Source: Bradyrhizobium sp. LTSP849
Lineage (GTDB): Bacteria > Pseudomonadota > Alphaproteobacteria > Rhizobiales > Xanthobacteraceae
DNA: 64,000 nucleotides
Assembly (NCBI RefSeq): GCF_000938255.1
Contig: NZ_JYMR01000055.1
Location: 106,045 to 170,044 of the forward strand
Direction of reading: 5' to 3'
Position 1 is the stretch's first letter. Each line of letters starts with the position of its first letter. The notes under the pieces are model-generated. The model was given only the letters and a program-made list of their open reading frames with translations. It did not search any database and was not told where the DNA came from. Below, one piece after another: positions 24,291-31,863 of this stretch. A program made the translations under genes and the position numbers.

Positions 24291-25250
24291 CTAGAAGCCG
24301 AACAATTCGGTGGGATTGTCGACCAGGATGCGCCGGCGCGTGAGTTCCTCCGGCGCCCAGTCCGCGAGCAGATCGAGCAACAGGGCATCATCGGGCTTTG
24401 TGCCACGCTGGGTCGGATGCGGCCAATCCGTACCCCACAAGATGCGCTCCGGCGCCGCCTGCACGTAAGCCCGCGCAACTTCGCTGGAGTCGGCATAGGG
24501 CGGACCGAGCTTGCTGTCCTCATAGGGCTCAGTGACCTTCACCCAGGTGCGGCCCTCATCCAGCATGCGACGGACCGCGGCAAACGCGGGATGCTTGACG
24601 CCGTCCGGCTGCGGGATACGTCCGAGATGGTCGATCACCACCCTCGTCGGAAGCGAGCGGATGACGCTCTCATGGGTCACGATCTGATCGCCGGTCATCA
24701 GGATCTGCACATGCCAGCCGAATGGGCTCACCCGTCTTGCGAGCGTGGTCAGCATCTCCGGTGTCGTCGTCCCCCAGGTCTGCGGAGAGACGAAATTGAC
24801 GCGGATGGCACGGACGCCGGCATCCGTCAGCGTTTGCAGTTCCGCAACCTTGACGTCGATGTCGACGACGGCAACACCGCGCGACGCCGAGCCTAACTGG
24901 CCCAGCGCATCCACAAGACACCGGTTGTCGACCCCGTAGGTGGATGGCTGCACCACGACACTCCTGCTGGTGCCGAGCCGGCGCTGGAGATTTCGATAAT
25001 CAGCGACGGTTGCACCGGGTGGAAAGCCCTGATGCCAATGCGGTGAGACGGGAAACCGTCCGTCGTAGATGTGATGATGGCAGTCGCACGCACCCACAGG
25101 CGCGCTCAGGCGCGGCGGCGCCGACCCGGTGCTGTTGGGCACCGCCTGCTCGACCCCGGCGGCCCACGCGCCTGTGCTCGCAGCCAGCATGCCTGCGAGA
25201 ATGCCGCGTCGGGTGATGACTTGCTTCGGACTGTTGTTGCGCACGCTCAT
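24291..25250 (-). CDS. LigI-like amidohydrolase with Tat-type leader (copy 1)
   Basis: 319 residues from ATG 25250. The leader VITRRGILAGMLAASTGAWA carries a twin-arginine motif, suggesting export. The body is the amidohydrolase branch of 2-pyrone-4,6-dicarboxylate lactonase and relatives: GACDCHHHIYDGRFPVSPHW, QPSTYGVDNRCLVDAL, VIDHLGRIPQPDGVKHPAF and ILWGTDWPHPTQ with the catalytic Asp. Its start overlaps the MFS stop as ATGA, so the two are coupled. It is a paralog of 30006-30965; a lactone or carboxylated ring substrate is inferred. Confidence 0.82.
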   Translation of the reverse strand: MSVRNNSPKQVITRRGILAGMLAASTGAWAAGVEQAVPNSTGSAPPRLSAPVGACDCHHHIYDGRFPVSPHWHQGFPPGATVADYRNLQRRLGTSRSVVVQPSTYGVDNRCLVDALGQLGSASRGVAVVDIDVKVAELQTLTDAGVRAIRVNFVSPQTWGTTTPEMLTTLARRVSPFGWHVQILMTGDQIVTHESVIRSLPTRVVIDHLGRIPQPDGVKHPAFAAVRRMLDEGRTWVKVTEPYEDSKLGPPYADSSEVARAYVQAAPERILWGTDWPHPTQRGTKPDDALLLDLLADWAPEELTRRRILVDNPTELFGF

Positions 25251-26569
25251 GGTTTCACCGCCGCCATTTCGGTTCCGCGCACGGCGCTGCGCCCAAGCAC
25301 CAGGACACAGGCTGCGGCCACCGCACAAAGCAGCGCAAGCGGTAACATCCCGAGTACGAAGCTACCTGTCTGCTCTTTGACAATTCCGACCACGTTGACC
25401 ATCAAGCCGCCACCGATCAGGTTGGAGATCGCGTTGATCCCGGCGAGGCCTGCCGCGAGCGTGCTCGCCGAAAGCCAGCTTGACGAAAGCGCCCAGAATG
25501 GCCCCTTGAAGGCATACGCGCCCACCAGACAGCACGTGACCATGACGATCGTCGGCACGATTGCAGTTCCGGTCATGCCCAATGCAGCGAAGCCTCCGGC
25601 GGCGAGCAGTAGCGGAATGGCCGTGTGCCAGCGGCGCTCATCTGTCCTGTCCGAATGGCGTCCCCACAACACCATGAGTACGGTCGCGATGCCGTATGGG
25701 ATCGCATTGACAAAGCCAGTCTGGAGGTTCGAGAGGCCGAACGACTTCAACAATTGCGGTTGCCAGACCGACAGCACACTGCCGGTGGCGGAAGCGCCGG
25801 AGCAGACCAAAGCCATGACAAGAAAATACTTGTTGGTCGCGAGCTGCCAGAGGGAGAGATGTCCGACCGGCTTGCGCGCGGCCGCATCCGTCTTCATGCG
25901 TCCGATCAGCCACTCCCGCTGCTCTGCGGTGAGCCAGGACGCCTGCGCCGGCTTGTCGGTCAGAACGAACAGGCACACGAGACCCAGCAGAATGGTCGGC
26001 AACCCTTCCAGGATGAAGAGCCACTGCCACCCTCGCAGACCGAGAGCGCCGTCAAGTTCGAGCAGGCCGACAGAAAGGGGCGAGCCCAGGAAAGTGGCGA
26101 GCGGGATCGAAACCGTGAACGTCGCCAGGATGCGCGCCCGATACTGCGCCGGAAGCCAATAGGTCAAATAGAGGATCGCACCTGGAAAAAAGCCGGCCTC
26201 CGCTGCGCCCAGAATAAAGCGCATGGCATAGAGCGAATAAGGCCCGACGACGAAGGCCATGCACGCGGTCACCAATCCCCAGGTGATCATGATGCGCGCG
26301 ATCCAGCGCCTGGCGCCGAACTTCTGGAGAGCCAGGTTGCTTGGCACTTCCACCAGAAAATACGAGACGAAGAACAGGCTGGCGGCAAAGCCGAACATCG
26401 CCGGCGTGAGCCCCAGATCCTTGTTCATCTGGAGCGCTGCGAAGCCGACGTTGACGCGATCGAGCAGCGCAAAGAAGTAGCAGATCATCAGGAACGGCAC
26501 GAGGCGCAGGATGACCCTGCGCATCGTCACCTTCTCTATCGGGTCGATTTCCGTTTGAGCGGCCGTCAC
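25247..26569 (-). CDS. MFS transporter, anion:cation symporter type (copy 1)
   Basis: 440 residues with about 12 hydrophobic segments. LVPFLMICYFFALLDRVNVGFAALQMNKDLG is the first-helix signature of the ACS family, and FFVSYFLVEVPSNLALQKFGARRWIARIMITWG follows. These carriers move organic anions such as aromatic or sugar acids with protons. GTG 26569 is preceded by GGGAGAGA. It overlaps the amidohydrolase by four bases, which suggests it imports that enzyme's substrate or product. Confidence 0.9.
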   Translation of the reverse strand: MTAAQTEIDPIEKVTMRRVILRLVPFLMICYFFALLDRVNVGFAALQMNKDLGLTPAMFGFAASLFFVSYFLVEVPSNLALQKFGARRWIARIMITWGLVTACMAFVVGPYSLYAMRFILGAAEAGFFPGAILYLTYWLPAQYRARILATFTVSIPLATFLGSPLSVGLLELDGALGLRGWQWLFILEGLPTILLGLVCLFVLTDKPAQASWLTAEQREWLIGRMKTDAAARKPVGHLSLWQLATNKYFLVMALVCSGASATGSVLSVWQPQLLKSFGLSNLQTGFVNAIPYGIATVLMVLWGRHSDRTDERRWHTAIPLLLAAGGFAALGMTGTAIVPTIVMVTCCLVGAYAFKGPFWALSSSWLSASTLAAGLAGINAISNLIGGGLMVNVVGIVKEQTGSFVLGMLPLALLCAVAAACVLVLGRSAVRGTEMAAVKP

Positions 26570-26594
26570 GTCTCTCTCCCTGTTGTTATTGGTC

Positions 26595-27509
26595 TTATTC
26601 GGCCGCTTTCGCCGTTACCTGCATCCTGGTCGCGATCGCATCAATGGCGATCTTGTAGTTTTCCGGAACGACGCCCTTGAAATGCTCCTTCAGACCCAGG
26701 CTGTCCTTCCAGCGCAACCGCGCCACCGTGGCGCGCGCCATCAGCGGCTCGATCCCGGCATCTGCGACCGCCTCGGCGGCCATCTCGACCTCTTCGGTGC
26801 GCCGCTTGGCATGGATGACGCCGGAGGGCGTGAGGCTCTCAACGGTGTCCATGAACGGACGCGTGAGCGTCTTCGACGCCGAGGCCAATACGGTCTCCTC
26901 CAGACCGTAGGACCGGGCCGCCAACAGCGTCTCATCGATCAGTGCCTCGATGCCCTTGATCAGGACGGAGCGAAGGATCTTGATGCCCGAAGCCGTGCCG
27001 AGCTTCTCGCCTGCGAATTCGATGCTCATGCCCCAGGGCACGAGCAGGTCGACGACGCGCGGCCCGGCGGGACCACTCGACATCATGTGCATCGCATAGC
27101 CGTGCTTGGGCGTCCCCATGATGGAGCCGTCGCCAAGCGTGGCGCCGGCCTTGGCGAGCCGCTCGGCCACGCCGTATTTCACCTTGGGAGTGGCGGAGGC
27201 GAAGTCGAGGAAGGTGTGGCGGCCATCGAGCACGGATGCGAACGCGGTTGCGCTTTCGAGCGACCTGGAGCCCGGCGTGACGCTGAAGATCAGCTCCGCT
27301 GCATCCGCCAGCTCTTGATTGGACTTCACCAGCGTGACGCCTGCCGCCTTGGCGCGCCCCTGGATCAGATCGGCATACGGGCCGTCGAAGGCGTATTTGT
27401 CGTAGCAGAAGATCTGCTTCAGGCCGGCCTCGCGCAGTCCTTTGCCCAGCGTGCTGCCGATCTCGCCGTAACCGACCAGACCAAGGCGGAACTGCTTTCG
27501 TTCGCTCAT
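26595..27509 (-). CDS. NAD(P)-binding dehydrogenase with DUF1932 domain
   Basis: 304 residues. Rossmann segment RLGLVGYGEIGSTLGKGLREAGL at the N-terminus, then a 6-phosphogluconate/3-hydroxyisobutyrate dehydrogenase-like body (VTPGSRSLESATAFASVLDGRHTFLDFASATPKVK; GSIMGTPKHGYAMHMMSSG). The C-terminal part (TASGIKILRSVLIKGIEALIDETLLAARSYGLEE) matches DUF1932, with the Lys at the expected catalytic place. It likely oxidises a hydroxy acid in this pathway. Start ATG 27509 has AAGGA upstream; it lies 3 bp from the stop of the second MFS gene. Confidence 0.85.
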   Translation of the reverse strand: MSERKQFRLGLVGYGEIGSTLGKGLREAGLKQIFCYDKYAFDGPYADLIQGRAKAAGVTLVKSNQELADAAELIFSVTPGSRSLESATAFASVLDGRHTFLDFASATPKVKYGVAERLAKAGATLGDGSIMGTPKHGYAMHMMSSGPAGPRVVDLLVPWGMSIEFAGEKLGTASGIKILRSVLIKGIEALIDETLLAARSYGLEETVLASASKTLTRPFMDTVESLTPSGVIHAKRRTEEVEMAAEAVADAGIEPLMARATVARLRWKDSLGLKEHFKGVVPENYKIAIDAIATRMQVTAKAAE

Positions 27510-27511
27510 TT

Positions 27512-28876
27512 CTAAATTCCTTTCGAGAGGGTTGCGATCGGGCTGGTGCGGCTGTCAGCCGCTCCGGCCTGTCGCTGGAGACTGGCACCAACCACCCGGA
27601 TCAGGATGGCGGCCAAAGCAAGAAAGGCGGCCACCGACATCAGGGCCCATGAGAAGCTGTCGGTCGACTGCTTGATCACACCAATGAGATAAGGACCGAC
27701 GAAGCCACCGAGATTGCCGATCGAGACGATCATCGCCAGGCCGCCGGCGGCCGCGCTGCCGGTGAGGAAGCTCGACGGGATCGGCCAGAAGGTGGACTGG
27801 TAGCACATGATCCCGATCACCGCGCCGCACAGCGCCACAACCGAGGTGAGCGCCGAAGACGTCGCGTAGCTGCAGGCTACCAACGACACCGCCCCCAACA
27901 GCAGCGCGCTGGCCACAAACCAGCTTCGTTCCCCGCCCTTGTCCGACAGGCGGGCCCACAGCATCATCGTGACGGCGCCGCAGATGTAGGGAATGGCGGC
28001 GATAAAGCCGACGGCAACGACGCCGAAGCCGAGGCCCTTGATGATTTGCGGCATCCACAGGCCAAGCCCGACGGAGCCGATGATGGCGCAGAAGTTGACG
28101 GCTGCACACACAAGGACCCGCCAATTCAGGAAGGCGTCCTTGAGCCGCGATGAGTGCTTGGCGGCAATAGCCTGACGCTCCGCCGCCAGCACCTCGGCAA
28201 GCCAGCTCCGCTCCTCAGGGCTCAACCATTTGGCCTGTTCGGGCTTGTCGGTGAGCGTGAAGAAGCACACGAAACCAAGAATTATTGCGGGCAGACCTTC
28301 AAGGATCAGGAGCCACTGCCAACCGTGCAACCCCGCCACACCATCGATGGTGAGCAGCGAACTCGATATCGGCGCGCCGATGATGTTCGCGATCGGGATG
28401 CCGAGCAGAAATGCCGCGGTCGCCGTCCCCCGCGCACGCGCCGGAAACCAGTATGTAAAATAGAGAAATACGCCGGGCGTGAAGCCGGCTTCGCCGAGCC
28501 CGAGCAGGAAGCGCATCACGCCGAAACTCACAGGACCGACCACGAATGCCGTTGCGGCCGAGATCAGGCCCCAGGTGATCAGGATGCGGGCGATCCACTT
28601 GCGCGCGCCGATGGCCTGCAAGGCCAGATTGCTTGGCACTTCCGCCAGGAAATAGCCGAAGAAGAACAGCCCGGCGCTCCAGCCGAATTCGGACGGCGAG
28701 ATGCCGAGGTCGTGGTTCATCGTCAGGCTGGCGATGCCGACGTTCACCCGGTCGAGATAGGCGATGATGTAGCAGAGCAGCAGAAACGGCACGATCCGCC
28801 ACAGCACCTTCGAGAGGATCTTCTCCTGCTCGGGTGTGAAGCCCGAGCCAGCTGAGGCGGCAGCGACACTTGCCAT
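27512..28876 (-). CDS. MFS transporter, anion:cation symporter type (copy 2)
   Basis: 454 residues from ATG 28876, which follows GGAGG; longer in-frame extension to 29086 crosses the candidate operator and is rejected. Signature LVLWRIVPFLLLCYIIAYLDRVNVG-type first helix (VPFLLLCYIIAYLDRVNVGI) and FFGYFLAEVPSNLALQAIGARKWIARILITWG. It is a paralog of 25247-26569. A GAAACG-N-CGTTTC palindrome lies 77-91 bp upstream, and the transcript probably continues through the dehydrogenase, the first MFS gene and the first amidohydrolase. Confidence 0.9.
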   Translation of the reverse strand: MASVAAASAGSGFTPEQEKILSKVLWRIVPFLLLCYIIAYLDRVNVGIASLTMNHDLGISPSEFGWSAGLFFFGYFLAEVPSNLALQAIGARKWIARILITWGLISAATAFVVGPVSFGVMRFLLGLGEAGFTPGVFLYFTYWFPARARGTATAAFLLGIPIANIIGAPISSSLLTIDGVAGLHGWQWLLILEGLPAIILGFVCFFTLTDKPEQAKWLSPEERSWLAEVLAAERQAIAAKHSSRLKDAFLNWRVLVCAAVNFCAIIGSVGLGLWMPQIIKGLGFGVVAVGFIAAIPYICGAVTMMLWARLSDKGGERSWFVASALLLGAVSLVACSYATSSALTSVVALCGAVIGIMCYQSTFWPIPSSFLTGSAAAGGLAMIVSIGNLGGFVGPYLIGVIKQSTDSFSWALMSVAAFLALAAILIRVVGASLQRQAGAADSRTSPIATLSKGI

Positions 28877-28952
28877 GGGTTTCCTCCGGGCGGCCGGTGT
28901 TTCCCGGCCATGAGGCGGCTTACCAAAAATAGAACGCCGTTGCAATTTGTTT

Positions 28953-28967
28953 TGAAACGGCGTTTCA
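28953..28967. promoter_or_regulatory. Candidate IclR operator, copy 1
   Basis: TGAAACG-G-CGTTTCA is a perfect 15-bp palindrome in an A/T-rich promoter region upstream of the MFS gene at 27512-28876. It has the TGAAAC...GTTTCA shape known for KdgR and other IclR regulators, and matches the core at 31032-31054. Confidence 0.65.
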
Positions 28968-29085
28968 TTTTCTATGAAGGCGCCGAGGCGCCTGCGTCGC
29001 GCGACTGGACGTGTTCCCTGGGAAAAGTGGAGCGCTGGCCATCGGTTAGGGGGCCTGCATGCGGCAGCGCCGATCGGCACGACCA

Positions 29086-30009
29086 TTAGTCGGCGTGCGA
29101 GAACATCGGCATGCCCGGCGTTTCGAGCTCGGCGCGCAGCAGGGTTCCGGTGCGGCTCTCGGTGATGAAGAGGCTCTTTCGTTGCGGCCCGCCAAAAGCC
29201 AGGTTGGTCGTACCGACGCCCGCACAGGAGACGATGCGGTCGAGCGGCTCAGCCAGCGGCGACAACCGCCATACCGAGCCGAAGCCGGTGTGGCAGACCA
29301 AGAGGTTGCCGCCGTCGTCCAGCGCCAGTCCGTCGGGACCGCCGGGACCACCATGCAAATGCGAGAAGATGCCGACCTTTGTTGTCAGGCCGCTCGCAGG
29401 CAGCGGCACGCGCCAAATCTGGTTCGCCCGCGTCACAGCGACGAGCAGAAAACTTTCCTCGGGATCAACGACGATGCCGTTCGGGCTCGGGATCGTGTTG
29501 ATCAGACAGGTGAGCCGGCCATCCGGCGTGAGTTTCCAGACGCGGCCCGTGGGATCATGCATCCCGGTCTGCCCCTGGTCGGTGAAATAGAGATTGCCCG
29601 ACGGAGCGAAGATGAGATCGTTCACGCCCTTGAAGCTCTCGCTCGCCGCTGTCTCCAGAAATGGCGTTACGGCGCCGCTGGAAGAATCCAGCAGCATGAT
29701 CCCGCGCTTGTAGTCGGTGATGAACACGCGGCCGTCGCGATGAATCTTCAGCCCATTCGGCCATCCATCATACTCGGACACGAGCTCCCACGCGCCTTCC
29801 GCGCTGACACGGAAGATGCGTCCATAGGGAATGTCGGTGACATACAATCGGCCCTCCCGATCGAAGGATGGCCCTTCAAGGAAGCAGTCGATCTCACGTC
29901 CGCCCTGATTGGCATCCGCCCATGAGGTGCGGCGCGGCTTGCGGAACTGATCCGGAAGCCGCGTGAAGATGCTGGTTTCGATCCGACGCGGCGGGTTGAA
30001 GAACGTCAT
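29086..30009 (-). CDS. SMP-30/gluconolactonase-type lactonase
   Basis: 307 residues forming a six-bladed beta-propeller pattern: FLEGPSFDREGRLYVTDIPYGRIFRV (metal-binding Glu), GWPNGLKIHRDGRVFITDYKRGIMLLD, GVNDLIFAPSGNLYFTDQ (Asn-Asp ligands), SPNGIVVDPEESFLLVAVTRANQI and GGPDGLALDDGGNLLVCHTGFG. Enzymes of this family open sugar or other lactones using Ca2+ or Zn2+. No signal peptide is obvious. Its ATG overlaps the preceding amidohydrolase stop as ATGA. A lactonase next to LigI-like hydrolases supports a lactone-containing substrate. Confidence 0.85.
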   Translation of the reverse strand: MTFFNPPRRIETSIFTRLPDQFRKPRRTSWADANQGGREIDCFLEGPSFDREGRLYVTDIPYGRIFRVSAEGAWELVSEYDGWPNGLKIHRDGRVFITDYKRGIMLLDSSSGAVTPFLETAASESFKGVNDLIFAPSGNLYFTDQGQTGMHDPTGRVWKLTPDGRLTCLINTIPSPNGIVVDPEESFLLVAVTRANQIWRVPLPASGLTTKVGIFSHLHGGPGGPDGLALDDGGNLLVCHTGFGSVWRLSPLAEPLDRIVSCAGVGTTNLAFGGPQRKSLFITESRTGTLLRAELETPGMPMFSHAD

Positions 30010-30965
30010 GGGACGACCTTTGGGACGACCTTTGGGAAACCATAGAGCTCGGCAGGATTATCCACCAGGATGCGCTTGAACGCGACGTCGTCGCCTGCGC
30101 ATTGCGCGAAAAGGTCGAACAGCCGCGCGTCATCCGGCTTGCGCTCCTTCGGCTCGGAGGGATGCGGCCAGTCACTGCCCCAGACCAGCCGCTCGGGCGC
30201 TGCCTTGACGTAGGCTGCCGCAACGGCGCCTGCGTCAGCGTAATCCGGCGCGCCCTGCTTGCTCGAGACATAGGGACCTGACAGCTTCACCCAGGTCTTG
30301 CCGCGGTCGAGCAGGCCTCGGATGATCTTGTAAGGCGCGCTCTCCAGGCCAGCCGGCTGCGGTATCTGAGCCAAATGGTCAAAGACGAGACGCCCAGGCA
30401 AAGCGACAAGAAGGTCCGCGTTGTCCTCAATCTGCTTGGGACGCATGTTGATCTGGCAGTGCCAGCCGAGATTGGCGAGCCTCGGGGCGAGCAACTTGAG
30501 AGAGTCTAACGTCAACACGCCCGGAAAACCGAGATTGAAGCGGACGCCGCGCACACCCTGCTCGTCGAGCCTTCGCAGATCGGCGTCCGATATATCCTCG
30601 AGCACCACCGCGACCACACGAAAGTTCTCCGCGCCGAGCGCCTGTCGCGACGCGATCTGCAACCGGTTGTCGGTGCCATAAGTGGAAGGCTGGATGATGA
30701 CGCCACGCATCGTGCCGATCCGGCGTTGCAGTGCGCGATAATCCTCGGGCAAGGCGTCGTCGGGCAGCAATGTCGCGCCCTTCACGATTGGATAGTTCTT
30801 GTCATAGGTGTGGAAGTGGCAATCGACCGCGCCGGCGGGCGGGACGAAACGTGGCTTCTCGGAGCCGTTCGACCAGCGCACCTCCTGCGCCGTCCCGACG
30901 TGCGGAAGAACGGATGCGCCCAGTCCGGTCAGAACGGCCCTCCGCGTGAGCGATGCTGCTGCCAA
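30006..30965 (-). CDS. LigI-like amidohydrolase with Tat-type leader (copy 2)
   Basis: 319 residues. TTG 30965 is the start, with GGGGGAGGA eight bases upstream. The leader SLTRRAVLTGLGASVLPHVG contains a twin-arginine motif. The body parallels copy 1: GAVDCHFHTYDKNYP, QPSTYGTDNRLQIA, LVFDHLAQIPQPAGLESAPY and LVWGSDWPHPSE with the catalytic Asp. The C-terminus carries an in-frame 12-bp tandem duplication giving PKVVPKVVP. It is the first gene after the strong palindrome at 31032-31054 and is coupled to the SMP-30 gene. Confidence 0.82.
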   Translation of the reverse strand: MAAASLTRRAVLTGLGASVLPHVGTAQEVRWSNGSEKPRFVPPAGAVDCHFHTYDKNYPIVKGATLLPDDALPEDYRALQRRIGTMRGVIIQPSTYGTDNRLQIASRQALGAENFRVVAVVLEDISDADLRRLDEQGVRGVRFNLGFPGVLTLDSLKLLAPRLANLGWHCQINMRPKQIEDNADLLVALPGRLVFDHLAQIPQPAGLESAPYKIIRGLLDRGKTWVKLSGPYVSSKQGAPDYADAGAVAAAYVKAAPERLVWGSDWPHPSEPKERKPDDARLFDLFAQCAGDDVAFKRILVDNPAELYGFPKVVPKVVP

Positions 30966-31031
30966 GACGTTTGTCCTCCCCCATCGTTGTTATGGAGAAG
31001 GCTTATAGGCCCGCTGATGTCCGCGCAAGTT

Positions 31032-31054
31032 AAAACGAAACGACGTTTCGTTTT
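31032..31054. promoter_or_regulatory. Candidate IclR operator, copy 2 (23-bp palindrome)
   Basis: AAAACGAAACG, one central A, then CGTTTCGTTTT: a perfect 11+11 bp inverted repeat. It lies 67-89 bp before the second amidohydrolase start and directly after the iclR stop codon. Its core GAAACG-N-CGTTTC equals the site at 28953-28967. Confidence 0.7.
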
Positions 31055-31057
31055 GGC

Positions 31058-31798
31058 CTATGCCGTCCGTTTGCGTGCATTCTTCCCCGTGCCGGAGGAC
31101 GGAGTTCCCCCACACGCCAGGGTTAGCTTGGTTGCGGCCTCGACCAGCGCCCCTTTGATCTGCTCCGCCCGCACTGTCGTGAGCCGGCTGACCGGCCCCG
31201 AGATCGCGAGCGCCCCGACCAGGGAGTCGGCAATGCCGAAGACGGGCATGGCGAGAGCGGCCGCATGAGGATCCGTCACACCGGACGTAAACAGCGGCAG
31301 TTCGTCGTCCGATTCTGGCGGTCCGGACTCATACCGCCGCAGCGTTTGAGCGATGGCGGATTTGTCCATGGGACGTGTATCGCCCGGCTGCACGGTCATC
31401 CGGATTCGATTGGTGGTCTCCACCCTGAAAAGACACAGCCTGTCTTCACCGTTTCGAACATAGAAGGACGTCGTCTCACCCGTCTTCGCCGCGAGTTGCT
31501 CGAGGACAGGCATGACATGATCGGACAGACGAAACGCCTGCTGATAGGCAGTGCCGAGACGCAGGGTCTCCGCATCAAGCCGGTAAGAGCCGTCCGGCAG
31601 GCGCGCGAGGAGCCGATATTGCTGCAACGACAAGGCAAGCCGCAGGATCGTGCTCTTGACCAGACCGGTCCGCTCCGCCAATTCGGCCAGGCTCAAGGCG
31701 CCATCGCCGCGGCGAAACGCGGTTAATACCGCGAGTGCCCGTTCGGCTGCTGACACGCCCTTCAATGCGGGCGGCTTCTTCACGGTCTGCTTTGCCAT
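31058..31798 (-). CDS. IclR-family transcriptional regulator
   Basis: 246 residues. Winged HTH in AERALAVLTAFRRGDGALSLAELAERTGLVKSTILRLALSLQQYRLL, then an IclR effector domain (YRLDAETLRLGTAYQQAFRLSDHVMPVLEQLAAKTGETTSFYV...; AMPVFGIADSLVGALAISGPVSRLT). Start ATG 31798 with GAGGA upstream. It lies upstream of and parallel to the amidohydrolase/SMP-30 unit, with the 23-bp palindrome between them. It most likely controls both units that carry GAAACG-N-CGTTTC. Confidence 0.9.
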   Translation of the reverse strand: MAKQTVKKPPALKGVSAAERALAVLTAFRRGDGALSLAELAERTGLVKSTILRLALSLQQYRLLARLPDGSYRLDAETLRLGTAYQQAFRLSDHVMPVLEQLAAKTGETTSFYVRNGEDRLCLFRVETTNRIRMTVQPGDTRPMDKSAIAQTLRRYESGPPESDDELPLFTSGVTDPHAAALAMPVFGIADSLVGALAISGPVSRLTTVRAEQIKGALVEAATKLTLACGGTPSSGTGKNARKRTA

Positions 31799-31863
31799 CT
31801 CAAATCCTCGTCCCGGCCATCCCTACGGCATTCTCGCCGCAGGTAGAAGAGCCTTACGAAGCT

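Noticed and set aside
28876..29086. N-terminal extension of the MFS protein to 29086
   Set aside because: The extension would run through the IclR-type palindrome and is rich in Arg and Pro; ATG 28876 has a strong GGAGG site and matches the family start.
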